A stretch of 64,000 nt of DNA from Sulfitobacter sabulilitoris (GCF_005887615.1 NZ_VANS01000003.1:124001-188000), one strand, 5' to 3'; shown: positions 28,814 to 38,872, numbered from the stretch's first letter. The notes: a model not told the origin generated them from the sequence alone. Made by a program: numbers and translations.

Positions 28814-29545
28814 TCAAAGATCGAAGGTCGGCAACTGCTCGAACGCGCTGCGCAGCGCGTCGCCCCAACCGGTCGAGATGCTTTGATAAACGGCGTCCGA
28901 CTGCTCGATCCGGCGTTCCAGAAGCGGCTGGAAACTGTCGTTGCGATACACCAGCAGGTCAAACGGCAGCCCCACCGACAGGTTCGACCGTACCGTGGAA
29001 TCGAACGACACCAGCAGCAGTTTCACCGCGTCCTCGAAGCGCATGTGCGCGTCATAGGCCCGCACGAGGATGGGCTTGCCGTATTTGGTCTCGCCGATCT
29101 GAAAGAACGGCGTTTCCTCGGTCACTTCGACGAAATTGCCTTCTGGGTAGATCATGAACATCGTGGGCTTGCCGCCCCGGATCTGACCGCCCAGGATCAC
29201 CGTCGCCTGAAACGCCGCGTCAGAGGTCTGTCCGGTGGTGGAGCTGCCCGCGATCACCTCTTTCAGGATGGCGCCGACCATGCGGGCCACCTGGAACATC
29301 GAGGGCGCGCGCAGGATCGACGGGTCGCGGTCGCCCACCGCCTTGATGCGCTCGTCGATCAGGCTGACCAGCGATTGCGTGGTCGCCAGGTTGCCGGCGG
29401 TCATCAGCGTGATGTGCCGCTCGTCCGGGACCGACCAGGTGAACATCTTGCGGGTCTTGGAAAAGTTGTCGACGCCCGCGTTCGTGCGCGTGTCGGACAT
29501 GAAGACAAGACCTTGATCAAGGCGCAGGCCAACGCAATAGGTCAT
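28814..29545 (-). CDS. Anbu-type proteasome-like peptidase
   Basis: A 243-residue Ntn-hydrolase. After the initiator Met comes Thr (MTYCVGLRLDQGLVFMSDTR), which would be the N-terminal nucleophile. SDTRTNAG and MTAGNLATTQ are family marks. Anbu assembles into rings; its substrate is not settled. It is the last gene of a four-gene cluster with a transglutaminase-like protein, an alpha-E protein and a circularly permuted ATP-grasp enzyme, a linkage known from comparative genomics and proposed to be a peptide-synthesis or tagging system. Confidence 0.9.
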   Translation of the reverse strand: MTYCVGLRLDQGLVFMSDTRTNAGVDNFSKTRKMFTWSVPDERHITLMTAGNLATTQSLVSLIDERIKAVGDRDPSILRAPSMFQVARMVGAILKEVIAGSSTTGQTSDAAFQATVILGGQIRGGKPTMFMIYPEGNFVEVTEETPFFQIGETKYGKPILVRAYDAHMRFEDAVKLLLVSFDSTVRSNLSVGLPFDLLVYRNDSFQPLLERRIEQSDAVYQSISTGWGDALRSAFEQLPTFDL

Positions 29546-29605
29546 CTGTCGGGGTCCATGTGAAAAAGGGGCGGCGCGGCGCGCTCGGAGTCGTTTAGGA
29601 CAGCT

Positions 29606-30403
29606 TTACTGCTGTATTTGAAGCGATACAATCATGGATTCGTTAGCATCTCCCATACGCATTCCCGAAAGCGGCGCGGCCTCGCGGTAATCGAGGCCGA
29701 CGGCAAGCCGAACATAGCGGGCGTCCGGACTGATCCCGTTGGAAATATCAAATCCGACCCATCCAAGACCGTCGACATGCGCTTCGGCCCAGGCGTGGCT
29801 TGCGTCCTGATCCACGCGGTCGTTCATCATCAGGTATCCGCTGACATAGCGGGCAGGCACCCCGGCGGCGCGGGCGGCGGCCACAAAGATCTGCGCGTGG
29901 TCCTGGCAGACGCCGCTGCCACCGGTCAGGGCCGCCTCCGCCGATGTCGCGCTGTAGGTCTCTCCGATGCGGTAGGGCGCGGCCGACAGGATCGCCGCCG
30001 ACAGCGCGTGCAGCCCTTCAAGAAGGCTGTCATGGCGAGCGACCTGTCGGGATATGTCGCCGATCGCATCGCCCGCCTCGGTCAGCGCGGTGGATTTCAG
30101 AAAGTACCACAAGGGCGTGCGCCCATAGGCTTGACCCAGCACACCGGCGGTATCCTGTGTCTCGACCGTGCCATGCGCGGTGATGGCGATTTCGGTTCCG
30201 CCGGGGGTGACGCTGACCAGATCGGTCAACGTGCCGTGCTGATCGGTATAGGCGGTTTCCTTTTTCCCGCCGTCCAGCGTGATTACCCAGTCGCGAACGA
30301 TCTGCTGGCGGGTGTCGCGGGGCGTCAGGCGCACCTGTTGCAGCGCATAGACCACCGGCTGATCGTAGGTGTATCGCGTCGTGTGCGTGATGCGCAGCAG
30401 CAT
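29606..30403 (-). CDS. Transglutaminase-like cysteine peptidase (Anbu cluster)
   Basis: A 265-residue protein. The N-terminal beta domain starts MLLRITHTTRYTYDQPVVYA; the papain-like core has the catalytic Cys in GGSGVCQDHAQIFVAAARAA, His in SHAWAEAHVDGLGW and Asp in FDISNG. The family hydrolyses or transfers peptide bonds. The ATG at 30403 follows GAGGACAGG; the earlier start at 30436 overlaps the upstream gene and is less likely. Confidence 0.9.
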   Translation of the reverse strand: MLLRITHTTRYTYDQPVVYALQQVRLTPRDTRQQIVRDWVITLDGGKKETAYTDQHGTLTDLVSVTPGGTEIAITAHGTVETQDTAGVLGQAYGRTPLWYFLKSTALTEAGDAIGDISRQVARHDSLLEGLHALSAAILSAAPYRIGETYSATSAEAALTGGSGVCQDHAQIFVAAARAAGVPARYVSGYLMMNDRVDQDASHAWAEAHVDGLGWVGFDISNGISPDARYVRLAVGLDYREAAPLSGMRMGDANESMIVSLQIQQ

Positions 30404-30432
30404 GTGCCTGTCCTCGCTCTGGGTCCACGGGA

Positions 30433-31374
30433 TCAACCGTTGAACCGAAAATCCCGTTCGATCTGCGCGCCGAGCGCGTTGTTGTCCCTGATAAAGTCCG
30501 TGATGAAATCATGCAGCCCCTCATCGAAGACCGTGCTGATCGTCGCCGTCTTGAGCTTTGCGCGCAGGGCGTCGGCCAGATCGTGACAGATGTGGCGGGT
30601 GCCGTATTCCTGTTCGAGATAGGTCAGGTTCTCCACCGTCTGCTTGGCCGAGTAAGCCAGCGACCGGGGCAGGCGCTTGTCGAAGATCAGGAATTCCGCG
30701 ATGGCGGTCGCGGTCATGTCCTTTTCGTCCAGCCAGCGGAACGACCGATGCGCCGAGACGCTGCGCAGGATCATCTCCCACTGCACGTTGTCCAGCGACG
30801 ACCCCACCGCACTGGCCGAGGGCAGCAGCGTGTAGTATTTCACGTCGATGATCCGCGCCGTGTTGTCCGCCCGTTCCACAAACGTGCCAAGCCGCGCGAA
30901 ATCGTAAATGTCGTTGCGCAGCATCGTGCCGTAAAGCGCCCCGCGCACCAGCGCGCTTTGCTGGCGGACCACGGCCAACGTTTCGGGCAATTCCACCTGT
31001 GTCACCGGATGATCCAGCAGATCGCGCAGGGTCATCCAGTTGTCGTTCACGGCCTCCCACACTTCGGTGGTCAGCGCGGTGCGCACGATGCGGGCATTGT
31101 CGCGCGCGGCCTTTGTCACCGACATCACGCTGGACGGATTTTCGATGTCGCGCAGCAGATAATCCATCACCTGCGTGTCGGTGAAGCCGTCGTATTTCGC
31201 GCTGTAGCCCTGCAACGCCCCTGAGGTCGTGACGACCGATTCCCATTCCGCGGCGGTGTCCGAGGACCGGGTCAGCGCCATGCGAAACCCCGCCTCCAGC
31301 AAGCGTGCGGTATTCTCGCTCCGCTCCAGAAAGCGGAACATCCAGTAAAGTCCTCCTGCGGTTTTTCCAAGCAT
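30433..31374 (-). CDS. Alpha-E domain-containing protein (Anbu cluster)
   Basis: A 313-residue all-helical protein of the alpha-E (DUF403) family, with YWMFRFLERSENTARLLEAG at the start and IYDFARLGTFVERADNTARI in the middle, an internal repeat of the ERxxNTAR motif. Role unknown, but it always travels with the ATP-grasp partner. It starts one base after the ATP-grasp stop. Confidence 0.9.
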   Translation of the reverse strand: MLGKTAGGLYWMFRFLERSENTARLLEAGFRMALTRSSDTAAEWESVVTTSGALQGYSAKYDGFTDTQVMDYLLRDIENPSSVMSVTKAARDNARIVRTALTTEVWEAVNDNWMTLRDLLDHPVTQVELPETLAVVRQQSALVRGALYGTMLRNDIYDFARLGTFVERADNTARIIDVKYYTLLPSASAVGSSLDNVQWEMILRSVSAHRSFRWLDEKDMTATAIAEFLIFDKRLPRSLAYSAKQTVENLTYLEQEYGTRHICHDLADALRAKLKTATISTVFDEGLHDFITDFIRDNNALGAQIERDFRFNG

Positions 31375-31375
31375 A

Positions 31376-32803
<1,428 letters not shown>

Positions 32804-33039
32804 GCGATCAGCCTAGCGGCCTGCCCGGACAAGGCAATCGAAACCGCCGAAACCCGCCCGGCAGGGCCTGAAAATGCGGCGAAAGCACTATTTTTAAGCG
32901 GTATCGCAAGTGGCGCTGCCCCCGGTCGACCCGGCCCGCGCCATCGCCGCGCGCGGCTTGGGATGTGCCGTGAGAATGGATGGCGGGCACGCAACTCGAA
33001 TGGCGGTGTGGCGCGATTGGATTTGGGTCAAAAAGACAC

Positions 33040-33068
33040 TGGACAGCCCCGCCTCAACCTCCTAGAAC
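33040..33068 (+). promoter_or_regulatory. Candidate promoter of tRNA-Phe
   Basis: TGGACA (33040-33045) and TAGAAC (33063-33068) with a 17-base spacer, 30 bp before the mature tRNA. This is a good stable-RNA promoter form for the group. Confidence 0.55.
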
Positions 33069-33098
33069 CCGCTCACCTGACCAGGCGACTGGTCCCGT

Positions 33099-33173
33099 GC
33101 CCGGGTAGCTCAGGGGTAGAGCAGTGGATTGAAAATCCTCGTGTCGGTGGTTCGATTCCGCCCCCGGGCACCA
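33099..33173 (+). tRNA. tRNA-Phe (GAA), site of integration
   Basis: Full cloverleaf: acceptor GCCCGGG/CCCGGGC, D stem GCTC/GAGC, anticodon stem around loop TTGAAAA (anticodon GAA), T arm GGTGG-TTCGATT-CCGCC, and CCA encoded at 33171-33173. The anticodon stem-loop to the CCA end is duplicated at 48589-48635, so an element inserted here keeps the gene intact. Confidence 0.95.
33128..33173 (+). repeat. attL: 3' half of tRNA-Phe
   Basis: These 46 bases match 48589-48635 exactly, apart from one extra C in the later copy. The shared block runs from the anticodon stem to CCA. Confidence 0.85.
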
Positions 33174-33240
33174 TTTAAATATAATTACATCAGGCACTTA
33201 TGTGGCATTAAGTTGAAGTTTCACAGCTAGAGATTTGTGC

Positions 33241-33259
33241 TGGGTGTCGTATGGGTGCA
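33241..33259 (+). repeat. Arm-type repeat, left end of element 1
   Basis: TGGGTGTCGTATGGGTGC occurs here 68 bp after the tRNA end, at 48702 67 bp after the second att copy, and as a variant at 48439. Position and repetition suggest an integrase arm-binding site. Confidence 0.6.
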
Positions 33260-33365
33260 GTCTAGTTTTGTCAATTCACTCCCCAAATCGACTTTTGGCC
33301 AAAGGCTGAAAAGTATGAGTTCGTTGAACTTGCGAGACTACTGGCCCCGAATGATATGATCGGCT

Positions 33366-33560
33366 CTACGTTGGCGTTGTTTCAACTTCGCTTGTTGGGG
33401 GCGTTTCAACGTTTAGATTCGAGAACGCATCTGAGACTGTTTGCGATTTATGCCGAACATGGGCGCGCACAATAGCTTTCCTCACACGTTCTTTCATTTG
33501 CTCTTTGAAGTTGCGAGCTTGCGGCAAGATGCGGTTGCCTTTAGGACCAAATGTTTGCAC
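33366..33560 (-). CDS. Possible small basic protein downstream of RT (doubtful)
   Basis: A 64-residue frame starting with GTG, rich in Lys/Arg (FKEQMKERVRKAIVRAHVRH), 12 bp after the reverse transcriptase stop on the same strand. There is no clear ribosome-binding site. The opposite strand at 33266-33475 also reads as a protein-like but startless frame ending HGRAQ, so one of the two is a shadow. I cannot decide which. Confidence 0.3.
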   Translation of the reverse strand: MQTFGPKGNRILPQARNFKEQMKERVRKAIVRAHVRHKSQTVSDAFSNLNVETPPTSEVETTPT

Positions 33561-33572
33561 GGCGCGTTTTAA

Positions 33573-34886
33573 TTAACTGTAGAAGGTCCAGCTTTTGTAG
33601 TCATCGGTCAGCTCCCCCTTTTTGACGCGACTGAACTTCTGGCTGAACAGCGAGTAATTGAAGCTTCCGATCAGTGTTGCGCTATCTGCCGAGGGGTTGG
33701 AAAGGACATGCATGGTCCCATCACGCTTTGCCGCGACCGACACCTTTCGATAGAGGCGAGAAATGGTACTTTCTCTGACATATACCTTCCTGCCATCGTA
33801 CCTAAAGCCAAGGTATTCCAAGCCGTTCTTGCCTTGTGAGCCGGTCAAGTGCTCAAAGGACAGGTCTTCTCCCGAGCGTGTGAATCTGACGACACATGTT
33901 TTGGCGGCCTTTATTTCAAGCGCCTCCCCGTGGTTCTTGATCTCATCTGTCGCAAATGAGGTTGCTGCCGCAGCCTCTGTATCGCCGCCTGGGATGATCA
34001 GCAAAATGTCGTCTGAATAGCGCATGTATTTGCCGCCGCGTTCACGTGCGTACTGGTCCAGCTTCGCGTCAAAGTCGATGAGGTAGAAGTTGGCAATAAG
34101 GTCAGAAATTGGAGCGCCTTGCGGGACGCCGTGCGGCAGTGCGTTCTTTTGGACTAGGGAGGGTTTGGTTGGGTCCCCGCCGCAAATCTTAGCGCGAAAG
34201 TCGTCCGGTGAGCATAACTGCTTGGGCATCTCACGGTACGGGACCGTGAAGCCTTCAATGGTGTGCTTGCCGCGTTGAATCAGCCCAAGGTAGCCAAGCC
34301 GTCTGTAGACCGAGCGCTGGTCAACAAAGCGGTACTTGGTGATGTTCTTGAAGACAGCATAGTGGTCAGCCGGAAGCTCGTCGGCGCCCAGCAGGTCGCA
34401 CCAGATTGCCTTGATCCGTGAATGGGACAAGTTCTCAAAGTAACCCTTGATGTCCAAGGCAACCGCCACGCAGTCGCCCAAGCGGTCAACCTCGTCAAAC
34501 GCGTCCTTGGCGAAGTCGATGTTGCATTTCCCGCCATTCGTGCCGGGTTTTGGTATCTGTCGATATGCTATTGGGCAGTCAGATATGCCCATGTCGGCTA
34601 ACCGCTGCTCATAGGGGGCGGACAGTTTGCGGCGGTAATGGGCAAAGATGTATGCGTCTCGCCTTGCCCCGTATCGAATGGGGCGCGATTTCTTTTCCGG
34701 TTTTACTGCATTTGCAGATCGGTAAGGCTGCCATTCTTCATGGTATAGGAAAAAGGGATAGAATTTGTTGGACGCTACCCGCTGTTCATCGGTCACCAAC
34801 CGTTCAATCTCTTTCAGAGATATTGGGGCGTCAAAATGAGGGTAGTGTTTTAGGTCGGAATTGGTGAGTGAAAAATCGTCGGTCAT
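33573..34886 (-). CDS. Defence-type reverse transcriptase, probably DRT2-like (UG2)
   Basis: A 437-residue RNA-directed DNA polymerase. Catalytic motifs are ALDIKGYFENLSHS (first Asp near residue 145), PHGVPQGAPISDLIANFYL (252-270) and RYSDDILLI (YxDD at 290-293). The N-terminal KHYPHFDAPISL and RPIRYGARRDAYIFAHYR are the pattern I associate with the stand-alone unknown-group RTs of class DRT2. There is no X/Y-VTG retron signature, no maturase or endonuclease domain, and no effector fused to it. DRT2 enzymes copy a non-coding RNA encoded just upstream; here a 527-bp structured gap lies upstream. The ATG at 34886 has GGGGA upstream; an extension to 35078 runs through the leader and was rejected. 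Confidence 0.8.
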   Translation of the reverse strand: MTDDFSLTNSDLKHYPHFDAPISLKEIERLVTDEQRVASNKFYPFFLYHEEWQPYRSANAVKPEKKSRPIRYGARRDAYIFAHYRRKLSAPYEQRLADMGISDCPIAYRQIPKPGTNGGKCNIDFAKDAFDEVDRLGDCVAVALDIKGYFENLSHSRIKAIWCDLLGADELPADHYAVFKNITKYRFVDQRSVYRRLGYLGLIQRGKHTIEGFTVPYREMPKQLCSPDDFRAKICGGDPTKPSLVQKNALPHGVPQGAPISDLIANFYLIDFDAKLDQYARERGGKYMRYSDDILLIIPGGDTEAAAATSFATDEIKNHGEALEIKAAKTCVVRFTRSGEDLSFEHLTGSQGKNGLEYLGFRYDGRKVYVRESTISRLYRKVSVAAKRDGTMHVLSNPSADSATLIGSFNYSLFSQKFSRVKKGELTDDYKSWTFYS

Positions 34887-35413
34887 ATGTCCCCGCGAGT
34901 GGGGACGGAACCTCGGGTCAACGCACTTACCCTTGTCATTCCCGCCCCCGCCGTTCTGCGATGTGCGTTCGTCTACGACGTGATAGTGTATACTGTAGTA
35001 AAGCTGACAATCTGGTATTGTCGGATTACCTACAAGATGCGCTGCGCACTGGCGGAAGGAGCCCCGATTATGGAACAAGCAATCTGCACTGGCCTAACAA
35101 CGAGCCTTGACAGTTTAAACACATAACTGCGGCATCCCAATCGATGCCGATACATGTCATGTGGGGATTGCGCCAACGGATCGCAAGATGTGGTCACACA
35201 AAAAAGTGAAGCAGCGACCGCATTGTTCCCGCCTGATATCTTTTGCTCTGATCATCAAGATACCGCCACTCAGATAGGTGGTTGCCAGATAGTCAGGTTT
35301 GAAGAGACTTCTTTGCGGCACCCAACCTGATGTTTTCAATATCCAGAACGGGCCTCTTTGATTGAGCTAAGCGACCACATTGCCGAGTGTTTCAGTTCTT
35401 GTCTCCGTCATCC
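34887..35413 (-). ncRNA. Structured leader upstream of the RT, candidate template RNA
   Basis: 527 bp with no credible gene, between the nuclease-like gene and the RT. It contains several perfect hairpins: GGCATC/GATGCC (35131-35148), GACAAT/ATTGTC (35006-35022), ACATG-T-CATGT (35152-35162) and GTCCCC/GGGGAC (34889-34906). Known DRT2 loci keep their template RNA in this position. The exact ends and the promoter cannot be set by eye; the call is inference from gene type, gap and structure. Confidence 0.4.
34889..34906 (-). promoter_or_regulatory. Hairpin covering the RT ribosome-binding site
   Basis: GTCCCC-6-GGGGAC forms a perfect 6-bp stem. The GGGGAC arm on the mRNA is the Shine-Dalgarno-like site right before the RT ATG, so the fold would hide it and lower RT translation. 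Confidence 0.45.
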
Positions 35414-36973
35414 TTACAAGTCCTGAGCGCCGAGGTCAGACGCGCTCTCGATGACTTGAGCAAGGTCTGTGAGGTAGGCCTTGTTGAACCACGCAAAGTC
35501 ATCAAAAGGGCGAAACTGGGTATCGATTCCGCCTCCACGTGACACCAGCGTCTTCGAGTTATCCAACAATTTGAAAACCACTGGGATCAGCCCATGCATC
35601 GCCATGGTGTCCTGATCGGAAACCCATTCCGCGCTGCTAAAAGCCTGCAACAGTGTCGGTGATACGCCCCCATACGCATCATCCATATTGTTTGCCGCGT
35701 CTCTTGGAAACGTTTTCCCGTCCCAATAGTAAGCACCGACCAATCCTGCAGTTGGCACCTTATTGTCAGACACGATAATCTGGAAGGAAGCGAGTTGTGA
35801 CACGCCACGTCGCTTTGAGAGATAGAGATCCATGAATGTATTTCGACCTCGATTGGCCTCAAATGCAACTTCGACATTCTCGGACTGGAGCGATGCGAGA
35901 TAAGTCTCTGCAGCAGATCTAAAAACACTTGAAAATGACAAAAAATCTAGGAAATCCGACACCTCACGCGCGAAGTTCTTTTCCAATTGGGGCTTTGCTA
36001 ATGATGTATATGTGTATTGGTTCTGTTTCGCGCCACCCGTCATCGGAGAGAAGCTAGTCATTTGTGACAGAAGCTTTTCATCTGTATTGATCAGATCCTT
36101 TGCTGACCACCGGCCAACTTTCTTGATACTTTCAAAATCAAAACGTCCTAGTAGGTTTGTCACCTTTTCGGGTGTTCCAGACCGGGCTGAGCCAGAATAG
36201 AAGGTCGACAGAACGTCTTCCTGCTCAAATATCCAGAACAATGCATCCGTTTCTGCCTTGGCGTTTGGGTGTAAATATGGCTCGAGCCAGCCGACTTTGT
36301 TTCCAACAACACTCTCGAGGTCAGGGTGAAACTCAGCTGGGATTTTCCAAATGTAGGCGACCACCAAATGGTCTACGAACTTGGAATTGGGCCTAGGATT
36401 GAGGAGCAGCAGAGCACTGCGTATGAACGGAAGTTTAGCCGCACGTTCCACCACACGATGCAAATATTGCTGTCGCGCTGGTTCGTCTTTGAAGTACATT
36501 ACACAAATTTCCGGACTGATCCGGGGTGAAAATGAGATTATTTGCAATGCTTGGCGGTCCAAAACAAGCTCGCCATTCCTCATGTGGGCTTTGTAGCCAC
36601 TTACATCCGCACCACAAGTCACTGCAAAAGCAGATAAAGGCAGAAGAACTTCATGCCAGTCCGTCGACACTAGGACGCATCGTACCCTTTCTTTTTGAAC
36701 ATCATGCTCCTGACAAAACAGGACAAGGTACTTGCTAAGTTCATTGAGTGTTGCCCTTGCGCTATTGTCGCTGCGTTTGACTTCGATGCAGACGTAATTC
36801 CCCAAAGCGTCCATCGCCAAAATGTCCACTCTCCCTCCAGCGCCAAGAGCGTTGGGCAAAGTGTGCTCAATTTCTACCAATGTCAGGTCCGGTTCGAGTA
36901 TCTCCAGATGCTTTGCAATATGATCCCGAAGACCACCCTCATTTTCCCATCGACCAAGAACTGGAAGTTTCAT
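35414..36973 (-). CDS. NucS-like (PD-(D/E)XK) nuclease domain protein with long unknown C-terminus
   Basis: A 519-residue protein. The N-terminal 120 residues match the NucS/DUF91 nuclease pattern: GAGGRVDILAMDALGNYVCI with Asp near residue 50, then EVKRS (Glu 64, Lys 66), the D...ExK catalytic set. The remaining 400 residues have no motif I recognise; they are rich in Phe/Ser and may bind nucleic acid or sense phage. The gene lies upstream of the RT leader on the same strand, so it may be co-expressed or a separate defence gene. Low GC relative to the chromosome indicates transfer. Confidence 0.65.
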   Translation of the reverse strand: MKLPVLGRWENEGGLRDHIAKHLEILEPDLTLVEIEHTLPNALGAGGRVDILAMDALGNYVCIEVKRSDNSARATLNELSKYLVLFCQEHDVQKERVRCVLVSTDWHEVLLPLSAFAVTCGADVSGYKAHMRNGELVLDRQALQIISFSPRISPEICVMYFKDEPARQQYLHRVVERAAKLPFIRSALLLLNPRPNSKFVDHLVVAYIWKIPAEFHPDLESVVGNKVGWLEPYLHPNAKAETDALFWIFEQEDVLSTFYSGSARSGTPEKVTNLLGRFDFESIKKVGRWSAKDLINTDEKLLSQMTSFSPMTGGAKQNQYTYTSLAKPQLEKNFAREVSDFLDFLSFSSVFRSAAETYLASLQSENVEVAFEANRGRNTFMDLYLSKRRGVSQLASFQIIVSDNKVPTAGLVGAYYWDGKTFPRDAANNMDDAYGGVSPTLLQAFSSAEWVSDQDTMAMHGLIPVVFKLLDNSKTLVSRGGGIDTQFRPFDDFAWFNKAYLTDLAQVIESASDLGAQDL

Positions 36974-37283
36974 GTATCACGCCATCCCTTATTTGGTTCA
37001 CGCTGCTCAATCGTGGAAGATAACTCTGCCACATGCGTTAACTCAGGCTTAGAAGGCTATTATCGCAAATCGTCGCTTGGTGCATCTGGGTCCTACGCGA
37101 AATGCATCCAAGCATTTCAAGATGGTCAAGAGAGCCTTAAACCCGCCGTTCGGTAGAGCTTAGTCGTCTACAGAAAAGCTGGAGCAGTGTGAATGCGATC
37201 CGCCACAGATGCAGCGAACGGCAGGCTTGACAGGTCGGGTGCTACATGACCGAAGTTGCTCCAATGCCTGCAAAGTGCTGCCT
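36974..37283. other. Gap without a recognised gene
   Basis: About 310 bp. It probably holds the promoter of the NucS-like gene. Only short, weak frames are present and none has a good start site. Confidence 0.4.
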
Positions 37284-37484
37284 CTATTTGGCCAAAACCT
37301 TTCTCGCATCATTTTCCGCGGTTGATCCTTTGACCCACTGCCAAGGTGTGCGGGGTTTGCGTGCCTTCGCCAGCTCAGGGTTCGCCTTCGCGTCACTTAC
37401 AGCAGCGCGTAGCTTTTCTCGGGCCTCGCGTGGGTCGATCTTGAGTTCTTCGCAGAGGGCTTTGAGCGTGATGATTTCGGTCAT
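37284..37484 (-). CDS. Small conserved protein, 66 aa
   Basis: MTEIITLKALCEELKIDPRE followed by AREKLRAAVSDAKANPELAK and a PRTPWQWVKGS tail. AGGAG lies 7 bases before the ATG. The N-terminal part looks like a short DNA-binding helix-turn-helix, and I recall similar small proteins in related genomes. Function unknown. Confidence 0.6.
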   Translation of the reverse strand: MTEIITLKALCEELKIDPREAREKLRAAVSDAKANPELAKARKPRTPWQWVKGSTAENDARKVLAK

Positions 37485-37573
37485 GTCGATCTCCTAGGTT
37501 TCTGATGCAGATCGATAAGACGAGGTCAGCAGGCATGTCAGGGACAACCCCAAAAAAGCCAGAGCATATGGTG

Positions 37574-38347
37574 TTAGTCCAAATCTACATTCCAGAACCT
37601 AAGTACGTCTTTTACCTCAGCCCTTGGGTAATGAACAAAGTCATTATTAGCTAAGGCCGCCCGAAACTTCGACTTGCGCTTCTCAATTTCGGACACGATT
37701 TCAGCTGCGAATGGGGCCGTTCCCGCTGGCAATGCGCTGGGACGATCAGGACTAGGCCAGCTATGCGGATAGTGGGTTGGAATCCAACCTGAGCGTACCT
37801 TCTTAGCCTGTTCTAGAACGGAATCATGCTCGCATGCCCAACCGTAGAGATAGAATGAACAGACACGAAGAATGTCCTTTATCTCTGGGACGGTGTCCGT
37901 GAAACCTTTCAGCGGTGTCGGCAACCAGACCATATTAGCAACACAGGAGAAGTAGCGTGGGTCTTGGACAACGCTGCTTTGCTTTGCAAACGACGGATCG
38001 TCATAGCCCCAGATGTGGCAGACGGTCCAATTTTTCGGTTTAGGCGACGCAACACCAAGCGCGGCAACTAGGGATTTTAGCGCTGCTACATTTCCCTCAA
38101 ACTTGTCGGCAGTAACGCCTGTCGCCTTACGCTTGTTTGTGTACTGACGCGTCCAGCCAGCGTCATAAAGAGGTCGACCTCGCGCTGTTTCGGGTGCCCA
38201 AACAGGCAACGCCTTGAACGTGTCAGGATGAACCCAACGCGCGCTCCGTTCGATCAATTCAACAATTGCAGGAATATCGCCCCTGAGCACGTCATTGCCA
38301 TCAGGTACATGAAATCTACTCGCCACAACTATTCTGCCCTTAATCAT
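37574..38347 (-). CDS. Unknown protein with HNH-like segment
   Basis: A 257-residue soluble protein. The middle part, WTVCHIWGYDDPSF and then DPRYFSCVANMVWLPTPL, has the His...Asn spacing of HNH-type nucleases (His of CHIW, Asn of ANMVWLP), and FTDTVPEIKDILRVCSFYLY follows. I have seen similar CHIW...ANLVLLP proteins annotated only as hypothetical. The first ATG at 38347 is preferred over a TTG at 38356. No direct partner is evident; divergent from the small membrane protein gene. Confidence 0.5.
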   Translation of the reverse strand: MIKGRIVVASRFHVPDGNDVLRGDIPAIVELIERSARWVHPDTFKALPVWAPETARGRPLYDAGWTRQYTNKRKATGVTADKFEGNVAALKSLVAALGVASPKPKNWTVCHIWGYDDPSFAKQSSVVQDPRYFSCVANMVWLPTPLKGFTDTVPEIKDILRVCSFYLYGWACEHDSVLEQAKKVRSGWIPTHYPHSWPSPDRPSALPAGTAPFAAEIVSEIEKRKSKFRAALANNDFVHYPRAEVKDVLRFWNVDLD

Positions 38348-38614
38348 TCTATCCAAGTTGCTATCTATTCATGCGAACCTCAACCCCGCAACAAATCCCT
38401 AGTGCATACGGCTTTAAGCGCGCGTGGCCGCATTACATTAAGCCAGAGGGCCTCGTGGCCGGACGTAACGACGTGATGCGACGAAAGAGCCGCTGACGCC
38501 AGTGCTGGCCCCTGTGCGCTGCGCAGACGCTCAATGATTTAGGAAATACCCTGACGTCCACCACCACTCAATCTTATTGCGCTGTTGCAACTGCAATCAG
38601 CAAAGGAGACCGCG

Positions 38615-38872
38615 ATGGTCATTCGGGCAACATGGAAATTCAACGGGCAAGAGAAGGTCATTCTCGGAAACTGGCACAGGCTGTGGTGGCTGCTATTCGG
38701 CCCGCTTTACTATCTATTCAAGGGAATGTTCCTGTGGTCGATCTTGTCACTGATCACAGCCAACGGCCTGTGGATTGGCTTCCCGCTCTACAACCGCGCA
38801 ATCGTCACGCGACACTTCCACAAAAAGGGATGGATGCAAAATGACGCTTTGGATGCCCCAACCAATGAGTAA
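38615..38872 (+). CDS. Small membrane protein, DUF2628-like
   Basis: An 85-residue protein. After a short N-terminal part (MVIRATWKFNGQEKVILGNW) comes a hydrophobic hairpin, LWWLLFGPLYYLFKGMFLW and ILSLITANGLWIGFPLY, then a basic tail RHFHKKGW. This is the DUF2628 pattern. AAGGAG lies 7 bases before the ATG, so the start is firm. Function unknown; may be cargo or an anti-phage membrane component. Confidence 0.6.
   Translation: MVIRATWKFNGQEKVILGNWHRLWWLLFGPLYYLFKGMFLWSILSLITANGLWIGFPLYNRAIVTRHFHKKGWMQNDALDAPTNE

Noticed and set aside
33573-34886. Retron or group II intron reverse transcriptase
   Set aside because: No maturase or endonuclease domain, no retron-type X/Y residues recognised, and no fused or adjacent typical retron effector; leader length fits a DRT type better.
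37284-37484. Toxin-antitoxin pair with a neighbour
   Set aside because: The 66-aa protein has no small partner gene with a start site on either side.
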